From positions 24,013 to 88,012 of the forward strand of contig JACTTZ010000008.1 of NCBI GenBank assembly GCA_015660915.1: a stretch of 64,000 nt of DNA, read 5' to 3'. This stretch comes from Methanomicrobia archaeon (GTDB lineage Archaea; Halobacteriota; Bog-38; Methanoflorentales; Methanoflorentaceae). Of the stretch, positions 53,719 through 62,102 are shown piece by piece. The notes beneath the pieces were generated by a model. The model saw only the letters and a list, made by a program, of their open reading frames with translations. It made no database searches and had not been told where the DNA came from. The position numbers were made by a program, and so were the translations under genes. The first letter of the stretch is position 1; every line of letters begins with the position of its first letter.

Positions 53719-54196
53719 TTACCTGCCGACTTCTTCCGCGCTGTCACAATTGACCCGACCGGCCGCGACGCCTGTGAGCAGTCCTTTGATGAGCCCTATC
53801 GTCATATCTGTCGAGGTTGTCACGTGCGGGTAAATGAAAACGCCACATACAGCGGCACCGACGGCGCTACCGACGCCAGCGCTGCTTATGCGAAAAATCT
53901 TTCGAGACCGCCATTGCTGATGATGCTCGATATAAAACCAGCTATTACTCCTGCGATCAGGGCTATGGAAGCTCCAGTGATAGCCGATTCTGCCCCGCTA
54001 GCAAATGAACTGAATCGTGCGTAGGTAATCTAGGCAAAAAAGGCCCCAAAAACGGAATAGAATGTCGACTCTTCAGCTATGTTGACTGAGCCTACAAAGA
54101 TAAGTCCCGCAACCGCGCCGATAAGCGAGCCGGTTACGCTGCCTACGTACAATCCAGCTAGTGTTTGGAGAATGTTTAGACCAAAAAAAGCTCGTT
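53719..54196 (-). pseudogene. decayed Gly/Ala-rich membrane protein
   Basis: A minus-strand frame reads LAGLYVGSVTGSLIGAVAGLIF and later SAITGASIALIAGVIAGF, glycine-zipper helices. It is broken by TAG at 54030-54032, then TAA at 53886-53888. The coding pattern continues in another frame (ISSAGVGSAVGAAV, then TIGLIKGLLTGVAAG) to a TAA at 53719. It also has no start codon; a TAA stands just upstream of its first residues. Three lesions make decay the best reading. Family not identified. Confidence 0.7.
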
Positions 54197-54219
54197 ACTC
54201 TGGAAAGCAGCCAGTCAAT

Positions 54220-54657
54220 TTATGGCAGCGATAAACGTGCCCGTTCCTGTTCTCGTCTCTGCGACGACTGGTCTTTGCTTAGCGCTCTGGCAGGCGCGCC
54301 TTCGTCGCCGGCTCCACTGTTAAAGGAGTTTATTTCAGCCTTAAGCTGCACAAACTCTTCGCACAGTCTATTTAGAGCTAGCGAGACTCGTTGATCCCGT
54401 CCTGCGGCCATAGCTTTGAAACGCTTGATTACGATCGTTTCAAACTCGGAGAGATTCAGTTGCCGCGAACCAGGAATGAGGCTCATAATCTCCAAGCTCA
54501 ACGCGCGCTTTGGGATAACAAGTTCAAGGCCGCGTTTGCCTAAACGCTTGTGCACGCTGAGCTTCTTGTTCTCGATACGGCGCTTGACGCTCGCTGTTGG
54601 AACTCCTAAGAGCTTAGCAGCTTCCTTTATGGTAAAATAACGCTCTTCTTCATTCAT
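54220..54657 (-). CDS. HTH protein (MerR/excisionase-like)
   Basis: This 145-aa protein starts MNEEERYFTIKEAAKLLGVPTASVKRRIENKKL, a winged HTH of the excisionase/MerR type. A helical middle (LNLSEFETIVIKRFKAMA, LNRLCEEFVQLKAEINSF) and a polar tail follow. It likely binds DNA. The start overlaps by eight bases the end of the upstream unknown gene, so they form an operon that continues into the decayed membrane gene. Targets are unknown. Confidence 0.75.
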   Translation of the reverse strand: MNEEERYFTIKEAAKLLGVPTASVKRRIENKKLSVHKRLGKRGLELVIPKRALSLEIMSLIPGSRQLNLSEFETIVIKRFKAMAAGRDQRVSLALNRLCEEFVQLKAEINSFNSGAGDEGAPARALSKDQSSQRREQERARLSLP

Positions 54658-55075
54658 CGGACACGCTCTGGCCGGCCAAATAGAGAGCAATGCTCATGTG
54701 CTGCGGGTTTATGGCGTAACTGTCTATGATACAGCAAAAGTATCTCACAAGTCCGTCTTGTACCAGGGGGGCTACTGCAGCTTCAAACTCGTGCCGCCGT
54801 TCTTTCTCATCCCGAGCTTTGAAGAAAGGAGCGACGGCCTCACGCAAGATAGCAGAGTGCATCGCACGCGGGGCGAGCGGCATCAGCTGCGCGAGTATCG
54901 CTCTTTGAAGCTCAGTCATTGCTTGGAGCTTCTCGAGATAATAGCCATTTTCTTCGCGCTGATTTTTCGTCCTCAGGTCGTTTCCGCCTTCTGTATTCAC
55001 CTGCAAAAGAGTGCTGTCGGCTATCGCGCACGACTTAAGATGAGTTCCTTTCTTGGCCCACGGCATCTGTCTCAA
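54650..55075 (-). CDS. hypothetical protein upstream of the HTH gene
   Basis: This protein of up to 141 aa (TTG start; ATG at 55066 possible) has a basic N-terminus and helical segments such as LQAMTELQRAILAQLMPLAPRAMHSAIL. The end is LVRYFCCIIDSYAINPQHMSIALYLAGQS. No family is recognised. It is translationally coupled to the HTH gene, which suggests a joint function. Confidence 0.55.
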   Translation of the reverse strand: MRQMPWAKKGTHLKSCAIADSTLLQVNTEGGNDLRTKNQREENGYYLEKLQAMTELQRAILAQLMPLAPRAMHSAILREAVAPFFKARDEKERRHEFEAAVAPLVQDGLVRYFCCIIDSYAINPQHMSIALYLAGQSVSDE

Positions 55076-55180
55076 GACCGTAAGGACAACGTCTTCGAAT
55101 AAAACTCTTCTACTTTGGAACCGCGACAGGCGCTCGAGAGAAGCTATTTGAGCGTAGACGGATACAAGTGAAGTCGAGCC

Positions 55181-56326
55181 ATGGCCTACGAAGTATCAAT
55201 CAACAAGTGTGACTCCTATGATGATCAGATGGTCAGGAAGGCTATCGAAGCGAGCGTGGCACCGCTGGGTGGACTCGAGTCGGTCATCGCGGACGCTGAC
55301 CGCGTGCTGCTCAAGCTAAACTTACTGTCCGCGAAGTCACCTGAGGCTGCCGTTACCACACACCCTGCAATAGTGAAAGCGACCGTTGAACTGGTGCAAG
55401 AGCTTGGAGCAACTCCTGTGGTCGGGGATTCTCCCGGGGGCGGAAGCACCGCAGCGTCGTACAAGGCACTACTAGAGAAGACCGGCATTCAGGAGGTCGT
55501 TGACGACACGGGATGTCAGCTTGTGCGATTCGACGAGGCTAAACTCGAATTTGCCTCACAAAAGGCCAAGACGTTTAAGAAGCTTACGCTGGCCAAAGCG
55601 GTCACCGAGGCAGACGTGATCATAGGCCTTCCGAAGCTTAAGACGCACAATCTGACGTATTACACAGGCGCCGTCAAGTTGCTGTATGGTTACATACCGG
55701 GGATGTTTAAGACCGAGTACCACCTGCACACTGCCCGTGACATAAACACGTTCGCCGACCTGCTGCTCGACCTCCACGAGATGTACCCACCTGCCATCAC
55801 GGTCATGGATGCCATCGTAGGCATGGAGGGGGCAGGCCCCTCTAACGGAAACCCGCGTAAAATCGGGCTTGTCTTGGCGAGCAAGAGCTGTACGGCGCTA
55901 GACTACGTGGCGGTAACGATCGCAGGTTTCGATCCTATGTCTGTGCCCACAGTGAGATTAGCTCAGGAGAGGGGTGCCGGTCCGGCGCGCTTGGAGGACA
56001 TCAGAATACTTGGAGAGCAGGTTCAGCCCCTCGTTATGGAGGATTTTGAAAAGACGCTAACCACATCGCTTTCGAGGGCACCGCCTTTTTTCATCAACAG
56101 CTTAAAGAGGTTTATAGCTGCAAAACCGGTCGTCGACGCTTCCAATTGCAAACGGTGCGGAGAATGCTTCAAAGCCTGCCCTCCGAAAGCCATCGCGTTT
56201 ACTAAAGCACGAGGGCCTGGCATAAATTATAGCAAATGTATACGCTGCTATTGCTGCCAGGAATTATGTCCGGAGGGCGCTATTACCGTGTCGACGCCGC
56301 TTGTCAGAAGACTCCTTAAACGTTGA
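55181..56326 (+). CDS. DUF362 protein with two [4Fe-4S] clusters
   Basis: This 381-aa protein has an N-terminal DUF362 domain (VLLKLNLLSAKSPEAAVTTHP; GDSPGGGSTAASYKALLEKTG; GLPKLKTHNLTYYTGAVK; MDAIVGMEGAGPSNG). The C-terminal bacterial-type ferredoxin domain has CKRCGECFKACPPKA and CIRCYCCQELCPEGA. It is probably an iron-sulfur redox enzyme or electron carrier; DUF362 is uncharacterised. No signal peptide is visible. The gene is alone in its strand context. Confidence 0.93.
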   Translation: MAYEVSINKCDSYDDQMVRKAIEASVAPLGGLESVIADADRVLLKLNLLSAKSPEAAVTTHPAIVKATVELVQELGATPVVGDSPGGGSTAASYKALLEKTGIQEVVDDTGCQLVRFDEAKLEFASQKAKTFKKLTLAKAVTEADVIIGLPKLKTHNLTYYTGAVKLLYGYIPGMFKTEYHLHTARDINTFADLLLDLHEMYPPAITVMDAIVGMEGAGPSNGNPRKIGLVLASKSCTALDYVAVTIAGFDPMSVPTVRLAQERGAGPARLEDIRILGEQVQPLVMEDFEKTLTTSLSRAPPFFINSLKRFIAAKPVVDASNCKRCGECFKACPPKAIAFTKARGPGINYSKCIRCYCCQELCPEGAITVSTPLVRRLLKR

Positions 56327-56643
56327 GTCACCCGTGCCGTGAACATCCACAACGTGCTGAGTCAGTGCAAGCTGCTTTAAATCTAATCTTATCGTGATTA
56401 TAGGGTCTTGAAGCTTCAGCTGTGGTGCGTTCATATTTCAGCAGCAGCAAGGCCTGGTAACCGTCTGTGTTATTATTTGTGCGCGCTTCTTAAAGACCCT
56501 GCAGGTTAGAACCACACAACGGGAGATGCGCGGCGACCCCTCTCTTGTTTCGGGTAAATAACGCATTGAGAATCACGGCGACGCAGCATAAGACTATATG
56601 TGATCAAAACATACTGTAATCCAACAAGAAACGGAGGTGAAAT
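56327..56643. other. intergenic region upstream of the TRAM gene
   Basis: About 317 bases with no ORF or RNA gene. A GACTATATG near 56590-56598 may be the TRAM promoter, and GGAGGTGA at 56632-56639 is a strong ribosome-binding site. Confidence 0.45.
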
Positions 56644-56931
56644 GTGTACAGATCGAATAAGAGCAGTTTTGGCAGTAGCTATAACAGTTACGGCAGAGGA
56701 TCGTTTAATGATGCTCCCGTGGACGTCGGCAAACAATACGACGTAAAAATTGAAGATACTGCTAGACAAGGAGACGGCATTGCGCGCATTAGCGGGCTTG
56801 TGGTCTTTGTTCCAAACACAAAGATCAACGATTCAGTCAAGATTGAAATCAAAGCCATAAAGCGCAACTGTGCGGTCGCTGAGGTCGTCGAAGTTCCTGA
56901 GGAAGTAGAATCCTTAGGGGAAGTCGAATAG
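56644..56931 (+). CDS. TRAM-domain protein
   Basis: This 95-aa protein has a Ser/Tyr/Asn/Gly-rich basic N-terminus of about 25 residues and a TRAM beta-barrel (VDVGKQYDVKIEDTARQGDGIARISGLVVFVPNTKINDSVKIEI). An acidic C-terminus (VEVPEEVESLGEVE) follows. Stand-alone TRAM proteins of methanogens bind RNA and serve as cold-shock-like chaperones (family knowledge). GTG start with an excellent GGAGGTGA. Confidence 0.93.
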   Translation: MYRSNKSSFGSSYNSYGRGSFNDAPVDVGKQYDVKIEDTARQGDGIARISGLVVFVPNTKINDSVKIEIKAIKRNCAVAEVVEVPEEVESLGEVE

Positions 56932-57222
56932 ACTCGCTTGTCTTAATCTGGTTTTTTCTTAAAGGATGGATCGACCGCATTGTTGTTCGGGGGTTTCAGG
57001 CCCCAATATTTGACGAGGATGTTGTTTTTCCATCAGTTTTTCATTAACAACTGTTGCTTTTAAGCAGTCTACTTAGACAGTTGAGGCTCTCCGCATAGGT
57101 CGGGCGATGCTTAAACGCATCAACAAACGACAAATTCCAAAGCCTTTTTTATGTCCGCATACGTAAACACGGTTTTGGGAAAAAAACTGGCATAAGAGTC
57201 AGGGACGAGGGAACCAACGCGC

Positions 57223-57685
57223 ATGCGACTGTTCAAACCCGATGTTGACAAGTTAAGGGCCCGTAATGACGTCGAAGGGCTCATAAAGGCGTTGGATGAT
57301 ACGTCGGCTGAAGTCCGGATAAAGGCGGCTTATGCGCGCGGCAGCGACGGCACCATGCATCATCTATGGTTTAGCGCTGGGTGGCACAGCTGGGAATCCC
57401 TCGGCGGGCAGCTTGCCTCCGGTACAGGACCCAACGGTCAGCTCATGGGCCCCCGGTCGTCTCGACGTCTTTACAACCGGTACGGACACCGCCCTGCATC
57501 ATCTATGGTTTAGCGCTGGGTGGCACAGCTGGGAATCCCTCGGCGGCTCCCTGACCTCTTCACCCGCCGCCGTCTCATGGGACGCTGGACGAATCGACGT
57601 CTTTGCGCGCGGCAGCGACGGCTCCCTGGCTCATCTATGGTTTAGCGGTGGGTGGCACAGCTGGGAATCCCTCGGTGGGTACTGA
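57223..57685 (+). pseudogene. HEAT/lectin-repeat chimera, frameshifted
   Basis: The frame opens with a good ribosome-binding site and about 33 residues of HEAT-repeat type (DVEGLIKALDDTSAEVRIKAAY). It then switches directly to repeats with the signature HHLWFSAGWHSWESLGG. This resembles the blades of PLL-type beta-propeller lectins (inference). Between the first and second blades the frame shifts by one base; blades two and three are read only in another frame, ending TGA at 57683. A faint further blade (VFVRGTVLHH) follows. A sequencing error cannot be excluded for the shift. Confidence 0.75.
57335..57678 (+). repeat. three near-identical lectin-blade repeats
   Basis: The core CATCTATGGTTTAGCG starts at 57361 and 57500, with a variant at 57632; each continues as the GGGTGGCACAGCTGGGAATC stretch. 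Spacings of 139 and 132 bases show that the first interval is out of phase by one base. The DNA identity is higher than the intervening sequence, indicating recent duplication. Confidence 0.85.
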
Positions 57686-58008
57686 CCTCGTAACCCACGG
57701 CGACGTCACCGGCTCCGGCAAGACGAGGTCTTTGTACGCGGCACGGTCCTTCACCACAGTTGATACTAGGGCGACTTAGCTATGGATGCTTACGAGTTTG
57801 AACCTGATCGATCTTGACGCGCCTGCCGGCAAACCCTCTTTTTTCAAATGATACTTCCAAACGGTGACATTCGGAATTGATGCGGCCCATAAACGCAGCA
57901 ACTAACGTCGATAACGCGTCGAAAAAGTATCGCGACAGCGGCCAATTGTTTGCCCCATTGTGTCAAAAATAGCGCACAAGTTGCAGCTATACGATATCGC
58001 TTAAACCG
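57686..58008. other. region after the lectin repeats
   Basis: About 320 bases. The first 80 hold the decayed remainder of a fourth blade; the rest shows no ORF, RNA gene or repeat that I can support. Confidence 0.5.
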
Positions 58009-58806
58009 TTAGCCGCCCGTAAAGATATCAAGATCGATTGCGTTTCCCATCGCAACATATCCTGCGGCGTTCGGGTGTATGCCGTCAGACATGACGAGCG
58101 CCGGATTTGAATGTCCGGGATTCTGCAGGTTGTCTATGACCGAATAAAAATCGATGAGCGGGTATCCCTTCACAACGGCGTATTCGGTTATCCACGCGTT
58201 CAAAATATCCCGATCCGCGAGGTGGTAACTATCAGGTGGGACGGTACACAGGACAGGCACGGCGCCGTAGGATTCTACTTGAGTGCACATCGCTACTATA
58301 TTTTCCTGTATCCCTGCTAGCGGTACTGCACCATTCGCGAGGTCATTAGTCCCGCCTAGGATAATGACGAAATGCGGGGCTAACTGAAGGGTTGCGTTCA
58401 TACGCGCGAGCATATCAGCCGTTTTAGCCCCGCCAACGCCTTGATTGACTACCGTCCAATTCCCGTCGAGCCGTGTTTTGAGATGATATGGCCAGTTATT
58501 GGGGTTAGCTAAGCCTTCTGTGATTGAATCCCCCACGCAAACGATAAGGTGCTCATGGAGCGGGTGCGATGGGGCGGTCACTTGGGATGTGGCGGTGTTA
58601 GCGCTGCTCGCGAAGCTCAATGTGCCTAGGCTTGGGAACCCCCCACTACCGCCGGACGATAACCCCCAACCGCCACCGGATGATAACCCCCAACCGCCGC
58701 CGGCCGGTAAACCCCAGTCTTTAGGACCGGGAAAACCAAAGCCAAGCACGTTAACTACCAATATGACGATTGCGATAATCGATATCAGCTTCTGCTTCAT
58801 AAACAA
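58009..58806 (-). CDS. secreted SGNH/GDSL hydrolase
   Basis: This 265-aa protein has a signal peptide (about residues 1-23), then a Gly/Trp/Ser-rich segment in which GGGWGLSS is repeated, and an SGNH domain. Block I is VCVGDSITEGLANP (Ser nucleophile), block II is VNQGVGGAKTADML, block III is ILGGTNDLANG and block V is MSDGIHPNAAGY. This family cleaves esters of acylated sugars or lipids; an external polysaccharide substrate is inferred from export. Confidence 0.92.
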   Translation of the reverse strand: MFMKQKLISIIAIVILVVNVLGFGFPGPKDWGLPAGGGWGLSSGGGWGLSSGGSGGFPSLGTLSFASSANTATSQVTAPSHPLHEHLIVCVGDSITEGLANPNNWPYHLKTRLDGNWTVVNQGVGGAKTADMLARMNATLQLAPHFVIILGGTNDLANGAVPLAGIQENIVAMCTQVESYGAVPVLCTVPPDSYHLADRDILNAWITEYAVVKGYPLIDFYSVIDNLQNPGHSNPALVMSDGIHPNAAGYVAMGNAIDLDIFTGG

Positions 58807-59094
58807 ATTCGCAAACGAGAGCCATACAACTTAAGCATTACTATTTTCAATTTAAGGCGGCGTTGAATGGGCGCGCTTCAAGCATTAGCTGCCTGGCACG
58901 TTCAGGATGTTATATGAAGTACTGAAAGGATGTGGATTTGCACGTTGATGGATGTTGAGGGATTTCGTTGCGGATATCCTCATAACGGCTCACACAACGT
59001 AACGAAGGAGTGTGAACACGGACACGAGAACGATCACTGTGCCCCCACAGCACTGCGTCATGCTTCCGTCTCATGCTGTTGGCAATGAGCGTGA

Positions 59095-59313
59095 TTAGGT
59101 CGCATTTTGTCCGTTGAGACGTCCAAAAATCTTGGATATGGCTGCTAGAAAGAGCGGTAGGATAAATTCATCTATTAAAATAAAAAATTTAATTATAATT
59201 AGTAGCATAACATAGGACAACCGCAGCCGCAAGAACGAACCTAGCGAAGCACCAAAGGTGCTAGAGACGGCACTGCTATCTGCCAGAGTGCTCATTAGAG
59301 GGTGCCGGAACAT
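59095..59313 (-). CDS. small hypothetical membrane protein
   Basis: This 72-aa frame has one long hydrophobic stretch (LRLSYVMLLIIIKFFILIDEF and on) after a Ser/Ala/Gly-rich N-terminus, with a charged end. It is AT-rich around the helix. No ribosome-binding site is clear, and the function is unknown. It could be a tail-anchored type peptide or a shadow. Confidence 0.35.
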   Translation of the reverse strand: MFRHPLMSTLADSSAVSSTFGASLGSFLRLRLSYVMLLIIIKFFILIDEFILPLFLAAISKIFGRLNGQNAT

Positions 59314-59414
59314 ACCCGTTTCATAGCGATGGTCTCTCTTATCACGTCATAATCGCGGAGATCAAAGCGGAACGCTTAATGCGCCCTAACGCACTACACG
59401 CGAGGGGAGTTTCC

Positions 59415-59837
59415 GTGACGCGAAGCTTGGTCGGCACTCTTATTGGGATCATACTCGGCCTCGTGGTAGGCGTCGTGCTAGGTGCTATTCTCGGCGGGTT
59501 GTTCGAGCTCATTCTTTACTTTATAGTGACCGTGGTCCTGAGCTGGATCGCGAGCGCCGTCGGCTCGTGGATATTCGGCGCCTTGGCAGGACTGTGGTTC
59601 GGCGGGATCATTGGCGGGGTCTTGGGCGCGTTCATCGGCCTGATAACGCACCTCCGGAACTGGGGCGCGGCGTTTCACACGGCATTTTTTAGCGTCCTTG
59701 GGGCTGTCGCAGCGTGGATTGCGTTTACTCGGTACGGCGTCACCTTCGGCGGCACGCTAGGGATCGCTGATGGCGCTCACATCGGCGCGGTCGTTGGGAT
59801 CATCGCCGGCTTCGTCGCTGGGGCACTTGCAGGATGA
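59415..59837 (+). CDS. Gly-rich polytopic membrane protein
   Basis: This 140-aa protein begins at GTG (VTRSLVGTLIGIILG), with GAGGGGAG a few bases upstream; a start at 59379 is less likely. It has about four glycine-zipper helices (LVVGVVLGAILGG, GSWIFGALAGLWFGGIIGGVLGA, AVVGIIAGFVAGALAG) and few charged residues. No family is recognised; it resembles the decayed membrane gene at 53.7-54.2 kb in style only. Its stop overlaps the next ORF's ATG (ATGA). Confidence 0.7.
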   Translation: MTRSLVGTLIGIILGLVVGVVLGAILGGLFELILYFIVTVVLSWIASAVGSWIFGALAGLWFGGIIGGVLGAFIGLITHLRNWGAAFHTAFFSVLGAVAAWIAFTRYGVTFGGTLGIADGAHIGAVVGIIAGFVAGALAG

Positions 59838-60010
59838 GAAGAAGAATGCGCGCGATCTTGAGCGCCGTGGGCACTGCAGTGGGCACGGCGATATTCGGCA
59901 CATACTTCTTTGTTTACCTCACCTCATCGACAAGCATCGCAGTTGGACTCGTATTGGGACTGCTGATCGGGATTTTCTCAGGCTACAACGCAGTGGCGCG
60001 AGGCAGGTAG
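59834..60010 (+). CDS. coupled two-helix membrane protein
   Basis: This 58-aa protein starts in an ATGA overlap with the Gly-rich membrane protein. It has a basic N-terminus (MRRRMRA), two hydrophobic helices with Gly (AVGTAIFGTYFFVYL; SIAVGLVLGLLIGIFSG) and a basic end. The overlap argues strongly that the two proteins are made together, possibly as a complex. Confidence 0.65.
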   Translation: MRRRMRAILSAVGTAVGTAIFGTYFFVYLTSSTSIAVGLVLGLLIGIFSGYNAVARGR

Positions 60011-60053
60011 TGGAGCTAGGGCACACTCATCGATATCGTTGGCATTCGTCTAA

Positions 60054-60494
60054 CGACCCGGGTATCGTTTTTCGGTCTGTCATTTTCTAAACTGCAATCG
60101 TGAGCCGTTTTGCGTTCTGCAGGTTATAGGCCTTGAGCGTCCCATCCTCTCGAGCTCGGGAGAAACGGCAAGTATTTACAAAGCCGACCTAGACAGCGTT
60201 TCTGGATTTTTTGTCGTGCCTAAAGTAGATAAATTAGCGAATTTAGAGAAACGTATTGAAAATGGAGGTTATGTAAATCCACCGACGCATGAAGCTCCAA
60301 TCGCCCAAAACCCTGAGTAGGCACTAGCAAACCTTGAACTCATTTTTGCGAACGTCAGAGATATTGTCGCGGAGTTTAACCACGTGGATGTCCGTGCGCT
60401 ACCGAAGAAAAACTCGAATACTCTCGAAGTCGCAGAGCAAATACTCAGCGCTGATGAGTGGAGCGCACTGAAATCGCAACTGAGGCTGCCGTAA
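60054..60494 (+). pseudogene. coding-like frame interrupted by an amber codon
   Basis: The frame opens after TAA at 60051 and reads GLERPILSSSGETASIYKAD, then FFVVPKVDKLANLEKRIENGG and NPPTHEAPIAQNPE up to TAG at 60318-60320. It continues in the same frame as ALANLELIFANVRDIVAEF and LPKKNSNTLEVAEQILSADEW to TAA at 60492. There is no standard start codon, so an N-terminal truncation is likely. The sequence is strongly protein-like on both sides of the TAG. Family not recognised. Decay is favoured over readthrough. Confidence 0.6.
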
Positions 60495-60850
60495 GGTCTA
60501 ATGCCCGCCGCCTTAACAGCACGACGGCTGCGCCAATGAGCAGGAAATTGCCCCGCCTACAGTGCCTTATCCTGAGGTTGTAGGCTAACCGCTCTTGCGT
60601 AATCCAATCTCTTCTCATAACTGAGTAGGGTGACTTCTCAACGCAGGGCTCAACGCGGCCTCTCATGTTCTGTAGATTATGCGGGATTAAGGGATTAATC
60701 TAGTGACTATGAGAGAATACCCATTGGGTTATATCGAAGGTGAGAAACATAGGCCGGGTTAGAAGGAAGGTTTTGAAAGCTATTAAATAAAATTCAAAAA
60801 ATACATTTTTGAGAGACATCACCTCTGTTTTACCTAAGTGAGGTTGAATC
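60495..60850. other. intergenic region, no gene seen
   Basis: About 356 bases. A minus-strand fragment reading FLLIGAAVVLLRRR resembles the end of an archaeosortase-type sorting tail, but it is too short to call. A GAGGTTG ribosome-binding site at 60839-60845 belongs to the next gene. Confidence 0.35.
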
Positions 60851-61477
60851 GTGAGCATCATATCCGATTTAGTTGATAATAAGATTCGTACGGAAGAAGC
60901 GGCTTCAAAAGCAATCAAAGATGGTGAGATACTCTCGGAATTATTAGAAGGAATTTTATCGAAAAAGGATGAGATCCGGTTCAATAGTCACCAAGTTTTG
61001 TTGAATATCTCCGAACATAATCCAGAAATACTATATCCCCAATGGGATTACCTGGAACATCTGTTAAAAAGCGACAACCAGTTTAGTCGCTCTATTGCCA
61101 TCAACCTAATAGCCAATCTGGTCAAGGTCGATAAAGAAAATAAATTTGAAGCCTGTTTCGACCTGTACTTCGATAATATCGCTGGCAAAAAGACGATGGT
61201 AGCGGGACAGGCGACTTTGAATGCGGGCAAGATAGCCAAAGCCAAACCAAATCTTCAAGCGAAGATAACCAATACTCTTTTGAACGTTGACCAGATTCAT
61301 CAAGGCAAACAGACCGAATTGATGAAAGCTTACGCTATTGCAGCGCTCAATGATTACTTTGATGAAATTGCTGATAAAGAAAAAATCTTAGATTTTGTGA
61401 AAGCACAGTTGGCAAGCGATAGCCTAAAAACGGGAAAGGCAGCGAAGGTTTTTTTTAGAGAACCGGCTGCCAAATAA
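60851..61477 (+). CDS. HEAT-like repeat protein, AT-rich
   Basis: This 208-aa soluble protein of helical repeats (SELLEGILSKKDEIRFNSHQVLLNI; EHLLKSDNQFSRSIAINLIANLVKV; AVKQAT-type later units such as LMKAYAIAALNDYFDEI) is probably a HEAT-type scaffold. Codons here are visibly more A/T-ending than in the surrounding genes, and the amino-acid use (many Lys, Asn, Ile) differs too. That suggests acquisition by transfer. GTG start; function unknown. Confidence 0.75.
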   Translation: MSIISDLVDNKIRTEEAASKAIKDGEILSELLEGILSKKDEIRFNSHQVLLNISEHNPEILYPQWDYLEHLLKSDNQFSRSIAINLIANLVKVDKENKFEACFDLYFDNIAGKKTMVAGQATLNAGKIAKAKPNLQAKITNTLLNVDQIHQGKQTELMKAYAIAALNDYFDEIADKEKILDFVKAQLASDSLKTGKAAKVFFREPAAK

Positions 61478-61565
61478 TCACAGGATATCCACTGCTTGAG
61501 CACGTTTAAGATGTATATTTGAAATATTGGTCAGGTGCATCTTTTAAACTTGAAATGATTGCGAA

Positions 61566-62057
61566 ATGAGAGAAAGCCGCATTGCTTACAAACCCATCGG
61601 CATCATCCATAGCGAGCATACTATTGCAGAGGAAACACCAATCCAACCGGCCTATGCGAAGGGCTGCCGTGGGAGGGCAGAGATATTTCCCGAATATGAA
61701 GAAGGCCTGCGCGACCTCGATGGCTTTTCGCATGTTTATCTGATTTACCATTTCCATTTGTCTGAATCTGTAAAACTTATCGTGAAGCCCTTTCTTCAAG
61801 ATGTGGAACGCGGCGTTTTTGCCACGCGGGCGCGCAGCCGCCCCAACGCGATCGGTCTAAGCATCGTGGAACTGGTTAGCCGCGAAAAGAATGTCCTTTA
61901 CCTCGATGGTGTCGATATCCTTGACGGTACGCCGCTTCTTGATATTAAACCTTACATAGTGAGGTTCGACTGCGTACAAACCCTCCGTAATGGCTGGCAA
62001 GATGAGGTCGACGAGGAAACGGCCAGAAAGCGGGGGAAACGCGGCTATCGCGGCTGA
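61566..62057 (+). CDS. trmO: TrmO-type tRNA methyltransferase (second copy)
   Basis: This 163-aa UPF0066/TrmO protein has YKPIGIIHSEH, LRDLDGFSHVYLIYHFH, GVFATRARSRPNAIGLSIVELV and LDGTPLLDIKPYIVRFD. It would methylate N6 of t6A37 in tRNA using S-adenosylmethionine. It lacks the FmdE-like extension of the copy at 48.4 kb. The two copies differ strongly, so they are not a recent duplication. It ends with a basic tail. Confidence 0.93.
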   Translation: MRESRIAYKPIGIIHSEHTIAEETPIQPAYAKGCRGRAEIFPEYEEGLRDLDGFSHVYLIYHFHLSESVKLIVKPFLQDVERGVFATRARSRPNAIGLSIVELVSREKNVLYLDGVDILDGTPLLDIKPYIVRFDCVQTLRNGWQDEVDEETARKRGKRGYRG

Positions 62058-62102
62058 CCCGACTTCTGGGCGTATGAGTTGTTGCCGAAAACGATCTTAT
62101 TA

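Noticed and set aside
60445..60666. Minus-strand ORF with an FLLIGAAVVLLRRR end
   Set aside because: It resembles a sorting tail, but the rest is low-quality and overlaps the amber-interrupted frame.
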